A DNA stretch of 64,000 nt from Candidatus Krumholzibacteriia bacterium (lineage in GTDB: Bacteria; Krumholzibacteriota; Krumholzibacteriia; G020349025): NCBI GenBank assembly GCA_035649275.1, contig DASRJW010000101.1, positions 186,001 to 250,000 of the forward strand, read 5' to 3'. A program made the position numbers and the translations under genes. Below, in pieces: positions 51,311-59,258 of the stretch. Under the pieces are notes generated by a model. That model searched no databases. It saw only the letters and a program-made list of their open reading frames with translations, and was not told the DNA's origin. The number at the start of each line of letters is the position of its first letter. The first letter of the stretch is position 1.

Positions 51311-52150
51311 TCAGCGCGAGAGCACGGCCTTCCGCACCAAGGTCACGCCGGGCGCTTCCAGCCGGACGATGTAGAGCCCGGAGGGAGCAGGCCGACCCGC
51401 GATGATGCCATCCCACCGCTCGATGGTGTGCCCGGCACGACGGGGTCCTGTGGCCATCACGCCCACCTCACGCCCGCGTACGTCCCAGACGCTGAGCCGT
51501 ATCGGCGTGTCCGTCGGCAGTGCGAGCTCGAGCGAGAAGGCCTGTTGCGCCGGGTTGGGGGTGGGCGCCCCGAGGCTGATTTCGTTCCGGCCATGGAGCG
51601 GCGCGTCGACCGGCGTCTCGAGCGTGACGTTGTCGAGGACCGGGCCGGTGTCACCGACGTCGAGGCTGTAAAACTCGAGCGTCGTCGAGGTGGTGCCCGC
51701 GGTGAACACGAAGGTCTTCTCCAGCCAACCCATCCCCCAGGGCCACGCGTGCTCTGCATTGAATTCGTAGTCCTGCGTCTGGCCGGCCGCCGCGACGCGC
51801 ATGTGCTTGAGAATGGGGTTCGAGAAAGCGTCCCCGCCCATGAAGAAGTGGACGGTGTACACCCGGCCGGGCTCCGTGGACAGCGTCTGCGCGATGCCGC
51901 CCGGCGCCGACCCGTTGAGAGCGACGCTCCGCACCCCGTCGGCGGCGTTCCAGCGCGTGCCGACATATTCGATGGGGTTGCGCGTCACCACCCAGCCGCT
52001 GACGGCGACGGACCCGATGGGAACCGTCATGGCCTCGCCCGGATCGGGTCCCGACTCGAAGCTCGCGTTGTCCGTGGTTTCGGCTGCCAATGGCGAAACG
52101 GCCAGCGCCGCGAGCATGCACAGCGAGAACAAACGTCGAGAGTGGTTCAT
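51311..52150 (-). CDS. Secreted DUF642-like (choice-of-anchor C) protein with FlgD/T9SS-like C-terminal domain
   Basis: 279 residues with a signal peptide (about 1-23, ending PLAA). A jelly-roll-type domain (about 25-185) shows the DUF642 pattern: NASFESGPDPGE, VSGWVVTRNPIEYVGTRW, DGVRSVALNGSAPGGIAQTL, YTVHFFMGGDA and VLDNVTLE. The C-terminal 85 residues are FlgD-like: APTPNPAQQAFSLELALP, IRLSVWDVRGREV, GLYIVRLEAPGVTLVRKAVL. In FCB bacteria such C-terminal domains act as type IX secretion or surface-attachment signals; whether that holds here is an inference. The DUF642 call is moderate, the FlgD-like domain firm. Confidence 0.72.
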   Translation of the reverse strand: MNHSRRLFSLCMLAALAVSPLAAETTDNASFESGPDPGEAMTVPIGSVAVSGWVVTRNPIEYVGTRWNAADGVRSVALNGSAPGGIAQTLSTEPGRVYTVHFFMGGDAFSNPILKHMRVAAAGQTQDYEFNAEHAWPWGMGWLEKTFVFTAGTTSTTLEFYSLDVGDTGPVLDNVTLETPVDAPLHGRNEISLGAPTPNPAQQAFSLELALPTDTPIRLSVWDVRGREVGVMATGPRRAGHTIERWDGIIAGRPAPSGLYIVRLEAPGVTLVRKAVLSR

Positions 52151-52507
52151 GACCCATCCCCCTGGGCGCGCGTTTTTCGTTCCGGCCCGGCGCGGGGCCG
52201 CCCGAAGTGGGGTCTGCCAGCATTCTACTCCGGCGCGCCCAGGACGACAACCTCAGCAAATCCCTTCGCGCTGCAGTCCACGCGCACCGTTGCGGAATGG
52301 GCCCGCTACCGGTGCACGACGCCTCCTCATGGGTCGCGACGAAACGATCCGTACTCCTGCGCAGCGAATTGAAGGAGAACCTCGGCGAATCATGCAGGCC
52401 CATTCGCCGCAATGTCGCTGCGTGGTACGTTTGATGCACTTTCCGCCGCAACAAATCAACGGAACCGAAGAACGAGACCATGAGGTCTCTCGCGAAGGAG
52501 TGCGGGG
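52151..52507. other. 357-base spacer with inverted repeats; no gene recognised
   Basis: No convincing coding frame. CCTGGGCGCGC (52161-52171) pairs with GCGCGCCCAGG (52233-52243), enclosing an inner GGCCC/GGGCC hairpin. A second small hairpin, GAGACC-ATGA-GGTCTC (52474-52489), sits about 18 bases before the next start codon and could affect its translation. The spacer separates two divergent genes for secreted proteins, so promoters for both should lie here. Confidence 0.5.
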
Positions 52508-53224
52508 ATGAGGCGGGGAAGTCTTGCTCTATTCGGACTGATGACGGGTCTCGTTGCTGCGTGGGGCTGCCTGCAGAGCCCGACGAACAACGGTCCGGCC
52601 GAGGAACCCATCGACATGGCGGCGTTCGAGAAGGCCCGGGCGGCCGCCGAGGCCGTGGTGGCCGGCACGGGCAACGGTGCCCCGCCAGGCGCCCATTACA
52701 ACTTGAACCTGATCGGTGTGCCGAAGACGAAAACTGCCGACATGAGCGGGAACGAGGGGCATCGGATCTTCATCACCCTCGATGGGCGAACGAGGATCCT
52801 CCTGGGCCCAGGCGAGTACGGTGTGATCGACGCCAACGGGACGGACGGCACCGCCTCCTTCACCCTGCCCAATCCGGATCCAGACAACAACGGCATCACG
52901 GATTACTCGGTGTTCGCGCGCGCGCTCGGCAAGCCGGGCGGCTCGGGATCGATGTCGACCTGCGCCACGGACCCCACGACGGGGGAGGAATGGTGCAGCA
53001 TCTACTCGATGGTCATGGTGCGGGACAAGGGCAAGCAGACCTTCGAGAACTACTCTCGCGAGCTCCTGTACGTGTTCGTCGACCTCGACGGCGACGGCAT
53101 CGTGGACCGCGTCCCCCTGTTCGACAACCGGCTGCAGGGTTACTACTGGGAGTACGACAACCTCGGGCTCAAGCTCGTGCAGTTGCGCTTCTACGAAGTA
53201 CCTACGGATGTCACCACGCCGTAG
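52508..53224 (+). CDS. Hypothetical lipoprotein with EF-hand-like loop
   Basis: 238 residues. The signal peptide ends in AAWGC (lipobox-like). After an Ala/Glu helical linker the mature protein is beta-rich: IFITLDGRTRILLGPGEYG, an Asp/Asn-rich stretch (NPDPDNNGITDYSVF), WCSIYSMVMVRDKG, and DLDGDGIVDR, a loop resembling a calcium-binding EF-hand or dockerin site. No family was recognised. The start is ATG 52508 with a purine-rich TGCGGGG just upstream. A strong terminator-like hairpin follows the stop, so it is likely monocistronic. Confidence 0.68.
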   Translation: MRRGSLALFGLMTGLVAAWGCLQSPTNNGPAEEPIDMAAFEKARAAAEAVVAGTGNGAPPGAHYNLNLIGVPKTKTADMSGNEGHRIFITLDGRTRILLGPGEYGVIDANGTDGTASFTLPNPDPDNNGITDYSVFARALGKPGGSGSMSTCATDPTTGEEWCSIYSMVMVRDKGKQTFENYSRELLYVFVDLDGDGIVDRVPLFDNRLQGYYWEYDNLGLKLVQLRFYEVPTDVTTP

Positions 53225-53237
53225 GGCCTGCAGCCAA

Positions 53238-53283
53238 GGCGACCCCGGCCGGAGCCTCGCTGCGGCCGGGGTCTCGCCGTTTC
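53238..53283 (+). terminator. Intrinsic terminator-like hairpin
   Basis: GGCGACCCCGGCCG (53238-53251) pairs with CGGCCGGGGTCTCGCC (53263-53278), with a two-base bulge and an 11-base loop, followed by GTTTCCC. It lies 13 bases after the lipoprotein stop. The T-run is short (three), but the stem is very strong. Confidence 0.7.
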
Positions 53284-53365
53284 CCGTCACTGGAGGATCA
53301 ATGCCGGTTGCATCACCGGCGGATCGGGACAACCCCGATCCGCCGGCGTGTAGGATCCGCGCTGA

Positions 53366-53926
53366 TCACGGACCAAAGGCTTGCATGAGGCCGACGCGGA
53401 GCGTGATGTGGCTGAAGTCGCTCACGATGCCGTACCAGACTTCGGTCAAGAACGTCGTGCGCGGGCCGAGCGGCGTGGCCAAGCCCCCGCCGAGGTCGAG
53501 GCCGACCTTGCTCGACGAGTCATCGCCCGTCATGGTGCCACCGGTGAACGGATCGACCGTCTCGACCTCGACGTTCAGGAGGTTGAGGGCCAAGCCGCCG
53601 CCGGCGAAGGGCCGGAGCTTGGGGTTGGGGATCGGGAAGTAGTACTTGGCCCGAGCGCCGATCGCGATGTCGCGCACCGACACCGAGCCGCTGAAGAAAT
53701 CCTCCGACTTGGACCAGTAGTCCACCCGTGGTTCCACGTGCAGGTTGGGCACGATGCTGCCCAGGTCGAGGAAGGCACCGACGCCGAAGGTGGCGTCCAT
53801 GTCCTCGGGGCTCACGATGCCGACGGCGAACCCGGCACCCTTCAGACCTATGTCCGCCTGTGCCACTGCAGATTGGCACCACAAAGAGCAGAGCGCGAAC
53901 GTCAGGAGCAGCGCATACCGGCGCAT
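53366..53926 (-). CDS. Outer-membrane beta-barrel (porin-family-like) protein
   Basis: 186 residues with a signal peptide (about 1-23, ending SAVAQ). OmpX/porin-like strands follow: GFAVGIVSPEDMDATFGVGA, LHVEPRVDYWSKSEDFF, VSVRDIAIGARAKYYFPI, LRPFAGGGLALNLLNVEVE, KVGLDLGGGLATPLG, and a last strand HITLRVGLMQAFGP. The start is ATG 53926 after AGGGAGGAATC. A longer reading to 54082 is unsupported. It lies downstream of the two L,D-transpeptidase genes on the same strand with a 156-base gap and may share their control. Confidence 0.8.
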   Translation of the reverse strand: MRRYALLLTFALCSLWCQSAVAQADIGLKGAGFAVGIVSPEDMDATFGVGAFLDLGSIVPNLHVEPRVDYWSKSEDFFSGSVSVRDIAIGARAKYYFPIPNPKLRPFAGGGLALNLLNVEVETVDPFTGGTMTGDDSSSKVGLDLGGGLATPLGPRTTFLTEVWYGIVSDFSHITLRVGLMQAFGP

Positions 53927-54082
53927 GATTCCTCCCTGATCCGTTGATCCCCTGGCCATCCGCGACCAGGGAGGAGACTTCTCGATCGTGGGCTTTCGCT
54001 GGCAACTCCTGAGCGGGCGGCGCCCCCCCAGGATCCATTGTCTCCGTAGGTCGGGTTCAGCACGTCGCGTGCCCGTGGTCAC

Positions 54083-54802
54083 TCAAGGGGTCATGTAGAC
54101 GGAATGGGTCGCATAGTTCGAGTCGGGGTACGAAGCGTAGAGCAGGGTTCCGTCGCGGATCGTGTGGATGAGGCTATCCGCGATCTCCGGGCGCACCACG
54201 GGACAGCCGAAGCTGCGCCCGAGGCGGCCGTAACGGGCGGCGAACTGTTCGCTCACGTAGGCGGCCCCATGCAGCACGATAGCGCGTTCCTCGGCGCGGT
54301 CGTTGATGCCAGGCTCCAGCCCTTCGAGACGAAGCGAGATGCCATGCTCGCCCACGTACTCCACACCGGTCCGGAACACACCGAGGGACGACTGGTGGCT
54401 GCCGGCGTCGTTCGAGAAAACGCGCGCCTCGTTCTCGCCACTCTCCCGGCCATGGGCGACGAGCTCGTGGAACAGCACCTGGCGATGCTCGAGGTCGAGC
54501 ACCCACAAGCGCTTCTCGGTGGACGGCAGGGAGTAATCGATGATGGTGAGGAGCGGCCGCACGACCTCGCCCCGCAGCCGGGCGCGCGTGTGGGCACGCA
54601 GCGCCAGCGCCAGCGTGCGGTCGGAAAGTCCCGGGACGACCCAACGAGCCGGGGCGCTCCGGGAACTGCCGCGCGGTGTGTGGCGCTCGGCCCGCGTCTC
54701 GGCGGCGAACGCGCCTCCAGCCATGACGATCCCCACCAGGAGGCCGAGAACCGGGGAGACATGGCAGCGCTGCTTCCAGGCTTCGCGCATGGGGGCTTTC
54801 AC
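54083..54802 (-). CDS. L,D-transpeptidase-like protein (YkuD superfamily, murein L,D-transpeptidase catalytic domain)
   Basis: 239 residues if started at GTG 54802, which overlaps the upstream transpeptidase stop by four bases and follows AGGAGCGAG; ATG 54790 is the alternative. A signal peptide (LGLLVGIVMAGGAFAAE) is followed by a catalytic domain with LWVLDLEHRQVLFHELVAHG, NDAGSHQSSLGVFRTG, AIVLHGAAYVSEQF and RSFGCPVVRPEIA, whose Cys (about 197) and preceding His form the active site. Such enzymes make or edit 3-3 cross-links or attach proteins to peptidoglycan. Two different transpeptidase types in one operon imply combined wall remodelling (inference). Confidence 0.87.
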   Translation of the reverse strand: MKAPMREAWKQRCHVSPVLGLLVGIVMAGGAFAAETRAERHTPRGSSRSAPARWVVPGLSDRTLALALRAHTRARLRGEVVRPLLTIIDYSLPSTEKRLWVLDLEHRQVLFHELVAHGRESGENEARVFSNDAGSHQSSLGVFRTGVEYVGEHGISLRLEGLEPGINDRAEERAIVLHGAAYVSEQFAARYGRLGRSFGCPVVRPEIADSLIHTIRDGTLLYASYPDSNYATHSVYMTP

Positions 54803-56505
54803 CTCGCTCCTGAAACGGCGGCGGCGCGCGACACGACGCGGGGCTGGAACTGGAACGGACGGTCGAGGGCGGCGAGGAAGGCCGCGTCGCGCCCGTACAC
54901 GTCGTCGTAGAAGCGCGGCCAGTCGTCGCCGGGGCCCACGACGGCGGTCCAGTAGGTGAGGAGCACCGGGATGGGGCGCTTCAACGTCACGTTTTGCGTG
55001 CGGCCGGTCGCGAGCGCCGCTTCCACTTTCTCCTTCGACCAGTTCACCGAATCGTCCAGCACCAGAACGGCGAGATCGACGATGCCCTCGACGCGGATGC
55101 AACCATGGCTGAAGGTGCGCCCCTCGGCGGCAAACAGATTCCTTTGCGGCGTATCGTGCAGGTAGACCGAGTGCGGGTTCGGGAACATGAGCTTGAGGCG
55201 CCCGAGCGGGTTGTTCGGCCCGGGGGGCTGCACGATCTGCCCGCCGACCTCCTGGTATCCCTTGCGCTCCAGGTAGTGCGGGTCCCGCCGCATGCCCGGG
55301 ATGACATCGCTCTTCATGATCCCCGGCGGTATGGTCCAAGAAGGGTTCAACACGACGTACGTCATCTCCGCGCGAAAAATCGGTGTCTGCGTGAACGCCT
55401 TGCCGACGATGACCTTCGACACGAACCGAGTGCGACCCTCGTCGACGTAATAGACGCGAAATCCCGGGATGTTCACGAGCACGAATCGCGCCGGCAGATC
55501 CTGCAGGAGCAGGCGGCCGCGCTCCAGGGAGCAACGCAGCTGGGAGATACGGATTGCAACCGGTACGTTGAGCGCCAGTAGCGTGCCCTTGCCAAGGACA
55601 CCGTCGGGGTTCAGTCCGTGCCGCTCCTGGAAATTCCGCACCGCGGTGACGAGCACCGAGTCGTAGACGGCGGTGGACTCGAGGGGCGGTGAGGTCGTCT
55701 CGCCTTCGACCGCAAGGCGCTGGCGTAGCGCCGGCAAGCGGGAATCCTCTTCTCCGGGCCGGAGCGTCGGGCCTTCGGGCAGGCTCTTCCAGCCGCCCGC
55801 GGCCTCGATGTCGCGGTACGTCTGGAGCGCGCGCCGCAAGGCGCCGTACATCCGATGCTGGGGCCGCAGGGAATCGAGCACGGCAGCGACCCGGTGCTCG
55901 TCCAGCATCCGCTCCAGGACCAAGGCGGGCGGTCCGCTGATCGCCGCCTCCAGGTCCGGGAGGAACTTCCAATCCGGCTCGACGGTGGCCTGGTCCACCT
56001 TCCCGAAGCGCAGGTGGTAGGCGAGTCGGATGACGCCGTCCGTCGCCAGCATGTCGAAATCGGCGTCGCTCTCCGGGCTCGACGACGAGTGCAGCAGCTT
56101 GTCGAGCGCGGCAACGTGATAGTCGCGCGGGTCGAGACCGTCGCCGGCGCTCCCGCGCAGTGCGGCGAGGAGATCCGTTCGCGTTTGCGCCTCGGTCCAG
56201 GCCGGCCGGAAGCCACGGCGCTCGTAGAAGTCTGGGAGGACCACGACCGAGGCGATCGTCTCACCCGAGATCTGCACGGGAGCGCTATTGCGTATCTGAT
56301 CGACCCGTACCTGCAGGATGGTGGGACACTCGTGCGCCGGCTCGCTGGCTGCGGCTGCGACACACGCCGCGAGCGCGAGACCGCAGAGAGCACGAGCGAC
56401 AATCGTGGGTTCGAGAGCCAGCGATCCGATGCGAGGGCCTCCCGGTTCCGGTACTCGCGGACGCCTGGAACTGGACGAATCCCCCCCGCCCCCGAGGGGG
56501 CGCAT
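54799..56505 (-). CDS. YcbB/LdtD-type L,D-transpeptidase (start uncertain, possible ATC at 56430)
   Basis: 568 residues from ATG 56505. It has a signal-like region (ALCGLALAACVAAAASEP), a large N-domain and a peptidoglycan-binding segment AVRNFQERHGLNPDGVLG. The YkuD domain has VVLNPSWTIPPGIMKSDVIP, LMFPNPHSVYLHDTPQRNLF and the catalytic FSHGCIRVEG (Cys about 465). These features match YcbB/LdtD enzymes that form 3-3 cross-links in peptidoglycan. ATG 56505 lacks a Shine-Dalgarno and gives about 38 residues before the hydrophobic core. In the same frame GGGAGG (56443-56438) lies seven bases before ATC 56430, giving a compact signal peptide. The downstream transpeptidase is coupled by a GTGA overlap. 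Confidence 0.88.
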   Translation of the reverse strand: MRPLGGGGDSSSSRRPRVPEPGGPRIGSLALEPTIVARALCGLALAACVAAAASEPAHECPTILQVRVDQIRNSAPVQISGETIASVVVLPDFYERRGFRPAWTEAQTRTDLLAALRGSAGDGLDPRDYHVAALDKLLHSSSSPESDADFDMLATDGVIRLAYHLRFGKVDQATVEPDWKFLPDLEAAISGPPALVLERMLDEHRVAAVLDSLRPQHRMYGALRRALQTYRDIEAAGGWKSLPEGPTLRPGEEDSRLPALRQRLAVEGETTSPPLESTAVYDSVLVTAVRNFQERHGLNPDGVLGKGTLLALNVPVAIRISQLRCSLERGRLLLQDLPARFVLVNIPGFRVYYVDEGRTRFVSKVIVGKAFTQTPIFRAEMTYVVLNPSWTIPPGIMKSDVIPGMRRDPHYLERKGYQEVGGQIVQPPGPNNPLGRLKLMFPNPHSVYLHDTPQRNLFAAEGRTFSHGCIRVEGIVDLAVLVLDDSVNWSKEKVEAALATGRTQNVTLKRPIPVLLTYWTAVVGPGDDWPRFYDDVYGRDAAFLAALDRPFQFQPRVVSRAAAVSGAR

Positions 56506-56710
56506 TCTGGCATCGGAACGGCGATCGACGCAACACCTGGGAGGCCGGCAACGGCCGCGGTCAAGCCCGCCGTCAGGGCCTGAGGAATGGACATCGGTAG
56601 GCGCACTGCATCCGTAGTGCCGGGGCGTCATCGCCGCCGGCGCCAAGGCGCGTACTCCACGACGCCGACGCCCTCTCACGTCGCTTGCGCCGAAGAGACC
56701 GGAGCGCCAC

Positions 56711-56890
56711 TCACTGGGAGGAGGCGCTCTTCGGGGAGGAGGTGCTCTTCGTCTTGGCCTTCAGGACTGCCCCAGCGGCGAGAAGACCCACGGGGATGAT
56801 CCATCCCGGCAGGTCGAATCGACTCATGCCGACGATGAGGAGGACGAGGACCGCGATCATGATGAGCGCGCGGATACCGCCGAAGCTCAT
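56711..56890 (-). CDS. Small membrane protein, 59 residues
   Basis: The start is ATG 56890 with AAGGAG seven bases upstream. The short product has two hydrophobic segments (IRALIMIAVLVLLIVGMS and GWIIPVGLLAAGAVL) joined by RFDLP, and a Lys/Ser tail (KAKTKSTSSPKSASSQ). The layout suits a two-helix inner-membrane hairpin. No family was recognised. It lies upstream of the YcbB-type gene on the same strand, about 205 bases from its ATG candidate, so co-transcription is possible. Confidence 0.6.
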   Translation of the reverse strand: MSFGGIRALIMIAVLVLLIVGMSRFDLPGWIIPVGLLAAGAVLKAKTKSTSSPKSASSQ

Positions 56891-57155
56891 GGCTGCTCCT
56901 TCCAAGGCGATTGTGCACAGAATGTCGAGGCAGAGTCCGGGTGAAGCACAGGACGTGCCGGAGCGAATGCAGTGTTTCGCGTTACCCGCTCGCCGCCATG
57001 ATTTGCACTGCTGAATCGCCAAAAGGAAACAATGGCACGCCTATTGTCTGGAGTCAATCAATGAGAAGGTATTGCATCCTGCTGGCCCTGACTATTCACG
57101 AAGCGTAGCCAACACGAAAGCCTCCGCGTGCGAGAACGGAAGTAGGTCGAACGCT

Positions 57156-57426
57156 TCAGCCGATCTGCTCGGCCAGCGCGACGATGATGCCCTCCGGGCC
57201 GCTCAGCGCTGATTGCCGTCGGCCTGTGGAACTTGACTAGCTCAAGCCGGCCGTGGCCGTCCAGGGTCCGCATCATTGCGATATCGTTTCGGACACCGTC
57301 GAGCCCGACGACGCGGTCTACCCACCGTCCCTCGACAGTCATCTCGCCCTCCAGCTCCAGACCAAGTTCGACAAAGAACGCGGTAACAGCCTTGAGGTCG
57401 TCGACAACGATGAGGACGTTGTCCAT
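57156..57426 (-). pseudogene. Decayed VOC (glyoxalase/bleomycin-resistance fold) gene with internal deletion and frameshift
   Basis: The first 74 codons give a normal VOC N-terminus: MDNVLIVVDDLKAVTAFFVE, WVDRVVGLDGVRNDIAMM, HGRLELVKFHRPTAIS. The next recognisable family segment, SGPEGIIVALAEQIG with its stop, follows at once but in another frame (stop at 57156-57158). About 55 residues of the usual middle (the second beta-alpha-beta module) are missing, together with a frame change. The intact frame instead runs into a basic, unrelated tail ending at 57058. Without the second half the metal/substrate site cannot form, so I call it a pseudogene. The right side abuts the M64 peptidase gene. 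Confidence 0.8.
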
Positions 57427-57436
57427 CCGTAGAATC

Positions 57437-59230
57437 TCACCGCAAGAGCAACGCCTTCCGGCTCACGCTGCCACAGGCCGAATCGAGATGGAAAAAGAAG
57501 AGACCGTGAGGTAGGTTGCGGGCGTCGAATGAGACTGCGTGGGGGCCAGCCGACTCCACTGCGTTCCTGAGCAGTGCGACCCTTCGCCCCGCGGCATCGT
57601 GCAGCGTGATCTCGACCCGGCACTGACCGGGGAGCTCGTAATGGAGGACCGTCCCGCGACGGAATGGGTTCGGTATGCTCCAGAGTTGCAAGGACACGCG
57701 CCCCTGGCCGGCGGCGAACTCCCCGGTGGCGCTGGTCGGCGAGATCTGTAGGTCCCAGGCGCGCGACTCGGTCATCCATGCTTCGCGCGCCGGCTCGTCG
57801 CGGACGAGCGGGGTCGGATCCGTCACGCGCACCGAAAGAGCGTGCTGGCCCGGAGGGAAGTGGTAAGCGGCTACCTGCAGGCTCTCCTGCGCCGCGCCGG
57901 CAATTGGCTCGCCATCGAGGAACCACTGAATCTCGAGCTCGTGGCCCACGGGGTCGATGGGGTCGACGAAGACGAGAGGCGGATCGACGAGCGCTGTGCC
58001 GGTGGGTGTCGAGCCGTCGATCGGCCGAATCGCCTGATAAAAGTCCAGGATGAGGCCTTCACACGAGGGCAAGTTGAACGGGCGCCCCAAGACGCGCATC
58101 TTGGAGGCGATCGTGGGTCGGTAGATCCCGTACTGGGTGTAGTAAGCGCCCTCGAAGGTGCTCACCAGACCGTCGAACCCGAAGCCTGGATCGCCGAGCC
58201 AGCTCGCCCACTTCGTGCCCGCGGCAGCCATCGCTGCGGCATCGAGAATGCTGACGTTGCGCTCGACGAGCTCCGGCCCTGCGTACGTCGTCCCGTCTCC
58301 GTAGTCGTACTCGTCGGCCAGCTCCCCCAGGCTATGCCCCATTTCGTGGATGGCGATCTCGGGAGCGGCGCTGTTGCCTCCCGAGTAGGTGGCGACGTCG
58401 CTGCCGGTGTATCCCGCACCGCCATATTTGCTGGAATTCGCCACCGCCAGGAGCTGATCCACTTCTGGGGCCGCGGCTGCGCAATCCTTCGCTTTGGCGA
58501 CATCCACGCAGAGCAGCCGCTCGATCCCTGAGCAAAAGAAGCCCATGTCCAGAGCCGTATCGCGGTCGATTCCCTCCACCGGATCGTTGTCCACTCCCGA
58601 CATGTTCGAGACGACGTCGACTCGGTGGGCGTTGAACAGGTTGCGGTAGGTCACGAACGGTTCCTGCGCGAGCAGAGTATTGAGCGCGGTTTGACAATGC
58701 ACCTCGTAATTGCCGAGCTCGTTCAGGACGTACCCATCCCCCACGAAAACCAGATCGATCCGGTTGGATGGCGGACCATTGTCGAGGATCGTCGTGACTT
58801 GCACCAGTGCATGCGCCTCGGGTCGGCCTGCGGGTCGCGGCAGGAGGGTGCGGCCGCCCGTCAGCGCCCCGTGTTCATCGAGGCCGTCGTAGTAGACCCC
58901 CTCCATCTCCAGGCGCGGGAGCGGGGATCCGTCCAGGATCACCTCGAGCCAGAGCGCACCGCCGCGGCGAGCGGCGGCAGGGACCGGCCCGAAGGTGGTT
59001 TCCAGCTCGCCTTCCTTCGGCACGACCGAGAGCGGTCCGAAGGGGCCGGCAATGACGTTGCCTCCCGAGGCAGCATCGTAGAGGCTGAACACGAGAACCA
59101 CCGGTGCGTCGGTCGGAGCGAGAGACTTGCCGAAGAGCGAGCTCCGGAAGGTCAGCATCTCCGTCTCGCGCCCGAATGCCACACGAGCGGGCAGGGAGGC
59201 CAACAGCAAGAGGAACACCAGACGCCACAT
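57437..59230 (-). CDS. Secreted M64 (IgA peptidase-type) metallopeptidase with FlgD/T9SS-like C-terminal domain
   Basis: 597 residues. A signal peptide (about 1-19) is followed by an N-terminal beta domain (about 25-150) and a peptidase domain (about 165-430). The domain starts RIDLVFVGDGYVLNELGNY and has zinc-binding AIHEMGHSLGELADEYDYG (about 294-312), a classic HExxH plus downstream Asp. A beta-sandwich domain (about 440-510, EIQWFLDGEPIAGAAQESL) precedes the C-terminal FlgD-like domain with SIPNPFRRGTVLHYELP, VEITLHDAAGRRVAL and GLFFFHLDS. The substrate is unknown; M64 members cleave glycoproteins such as IgA in pathogens. The start is ATG 59230; no good Shine-Dalgarno is seen. It lies 28 bases downstream of the beta-barrel gene, so it is likely in the kinase operon. 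Confidence 0.88.
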   Translation of the reverse strand: MWRLVFLLLLASLPARVAFGRETEMLTFRSSLFGKSLAPTDAPVVLVFSLYDAASGGNVIAGPFGPLSVVPKEGELETTFGPVPAAARRGGALWLEVILDGSPLPRLEMEGVYYDGLDEHGALTGGRTLLPRPAGRPEAHALVQVTTILDNGPPSNRIDLVFVGDGYVLNELGNYEVHCQTALNTLLAQEPFVTYRNLFNAHRVDVVSNMSGVDNDPVEGIDRDTALDMGFFCSGIERLLCVDVAKAKDCAAAAPEVDQLLAVANSSKYGGAGYTGSDVATYSGGNSAAPEIAIHEMGHSLGELADEYDYGDGTTYAGPELVERNVSILDAAAMAAAGTKWASWLGDPGFGFDGLVSTFEGAYYTQYGIYRPTIASKMRVLGRPFNLPSCEGLILDFYQAIRPIDGSTPTGTALVDPPLVFVDPIDPVGHELEIQWFLDGEPIAGAAQESLQVAAYHFPPGQHALSVRVTDPTPLVRDEPAREAWMTESRAWDLQISPTSATGEFAAGQGRVSLQLWSIPNPFRRGTVLHYELPGQCRVEITLHDAAGRRVALLRNAVESAGPHAVSFDARNLPHGLFFFHLDSACGSVSRKALLLR

Positions 59231-59258
59231 ACGCTCAGTATAACGCACACTGCGCGCC

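Noticed and set aside
56911-57108. 65-codon plus-strand frame upstream of the VOC pseudogene
   Set aside because: No ribosome site, Cys/Arg-rich random-looking product and no domain.
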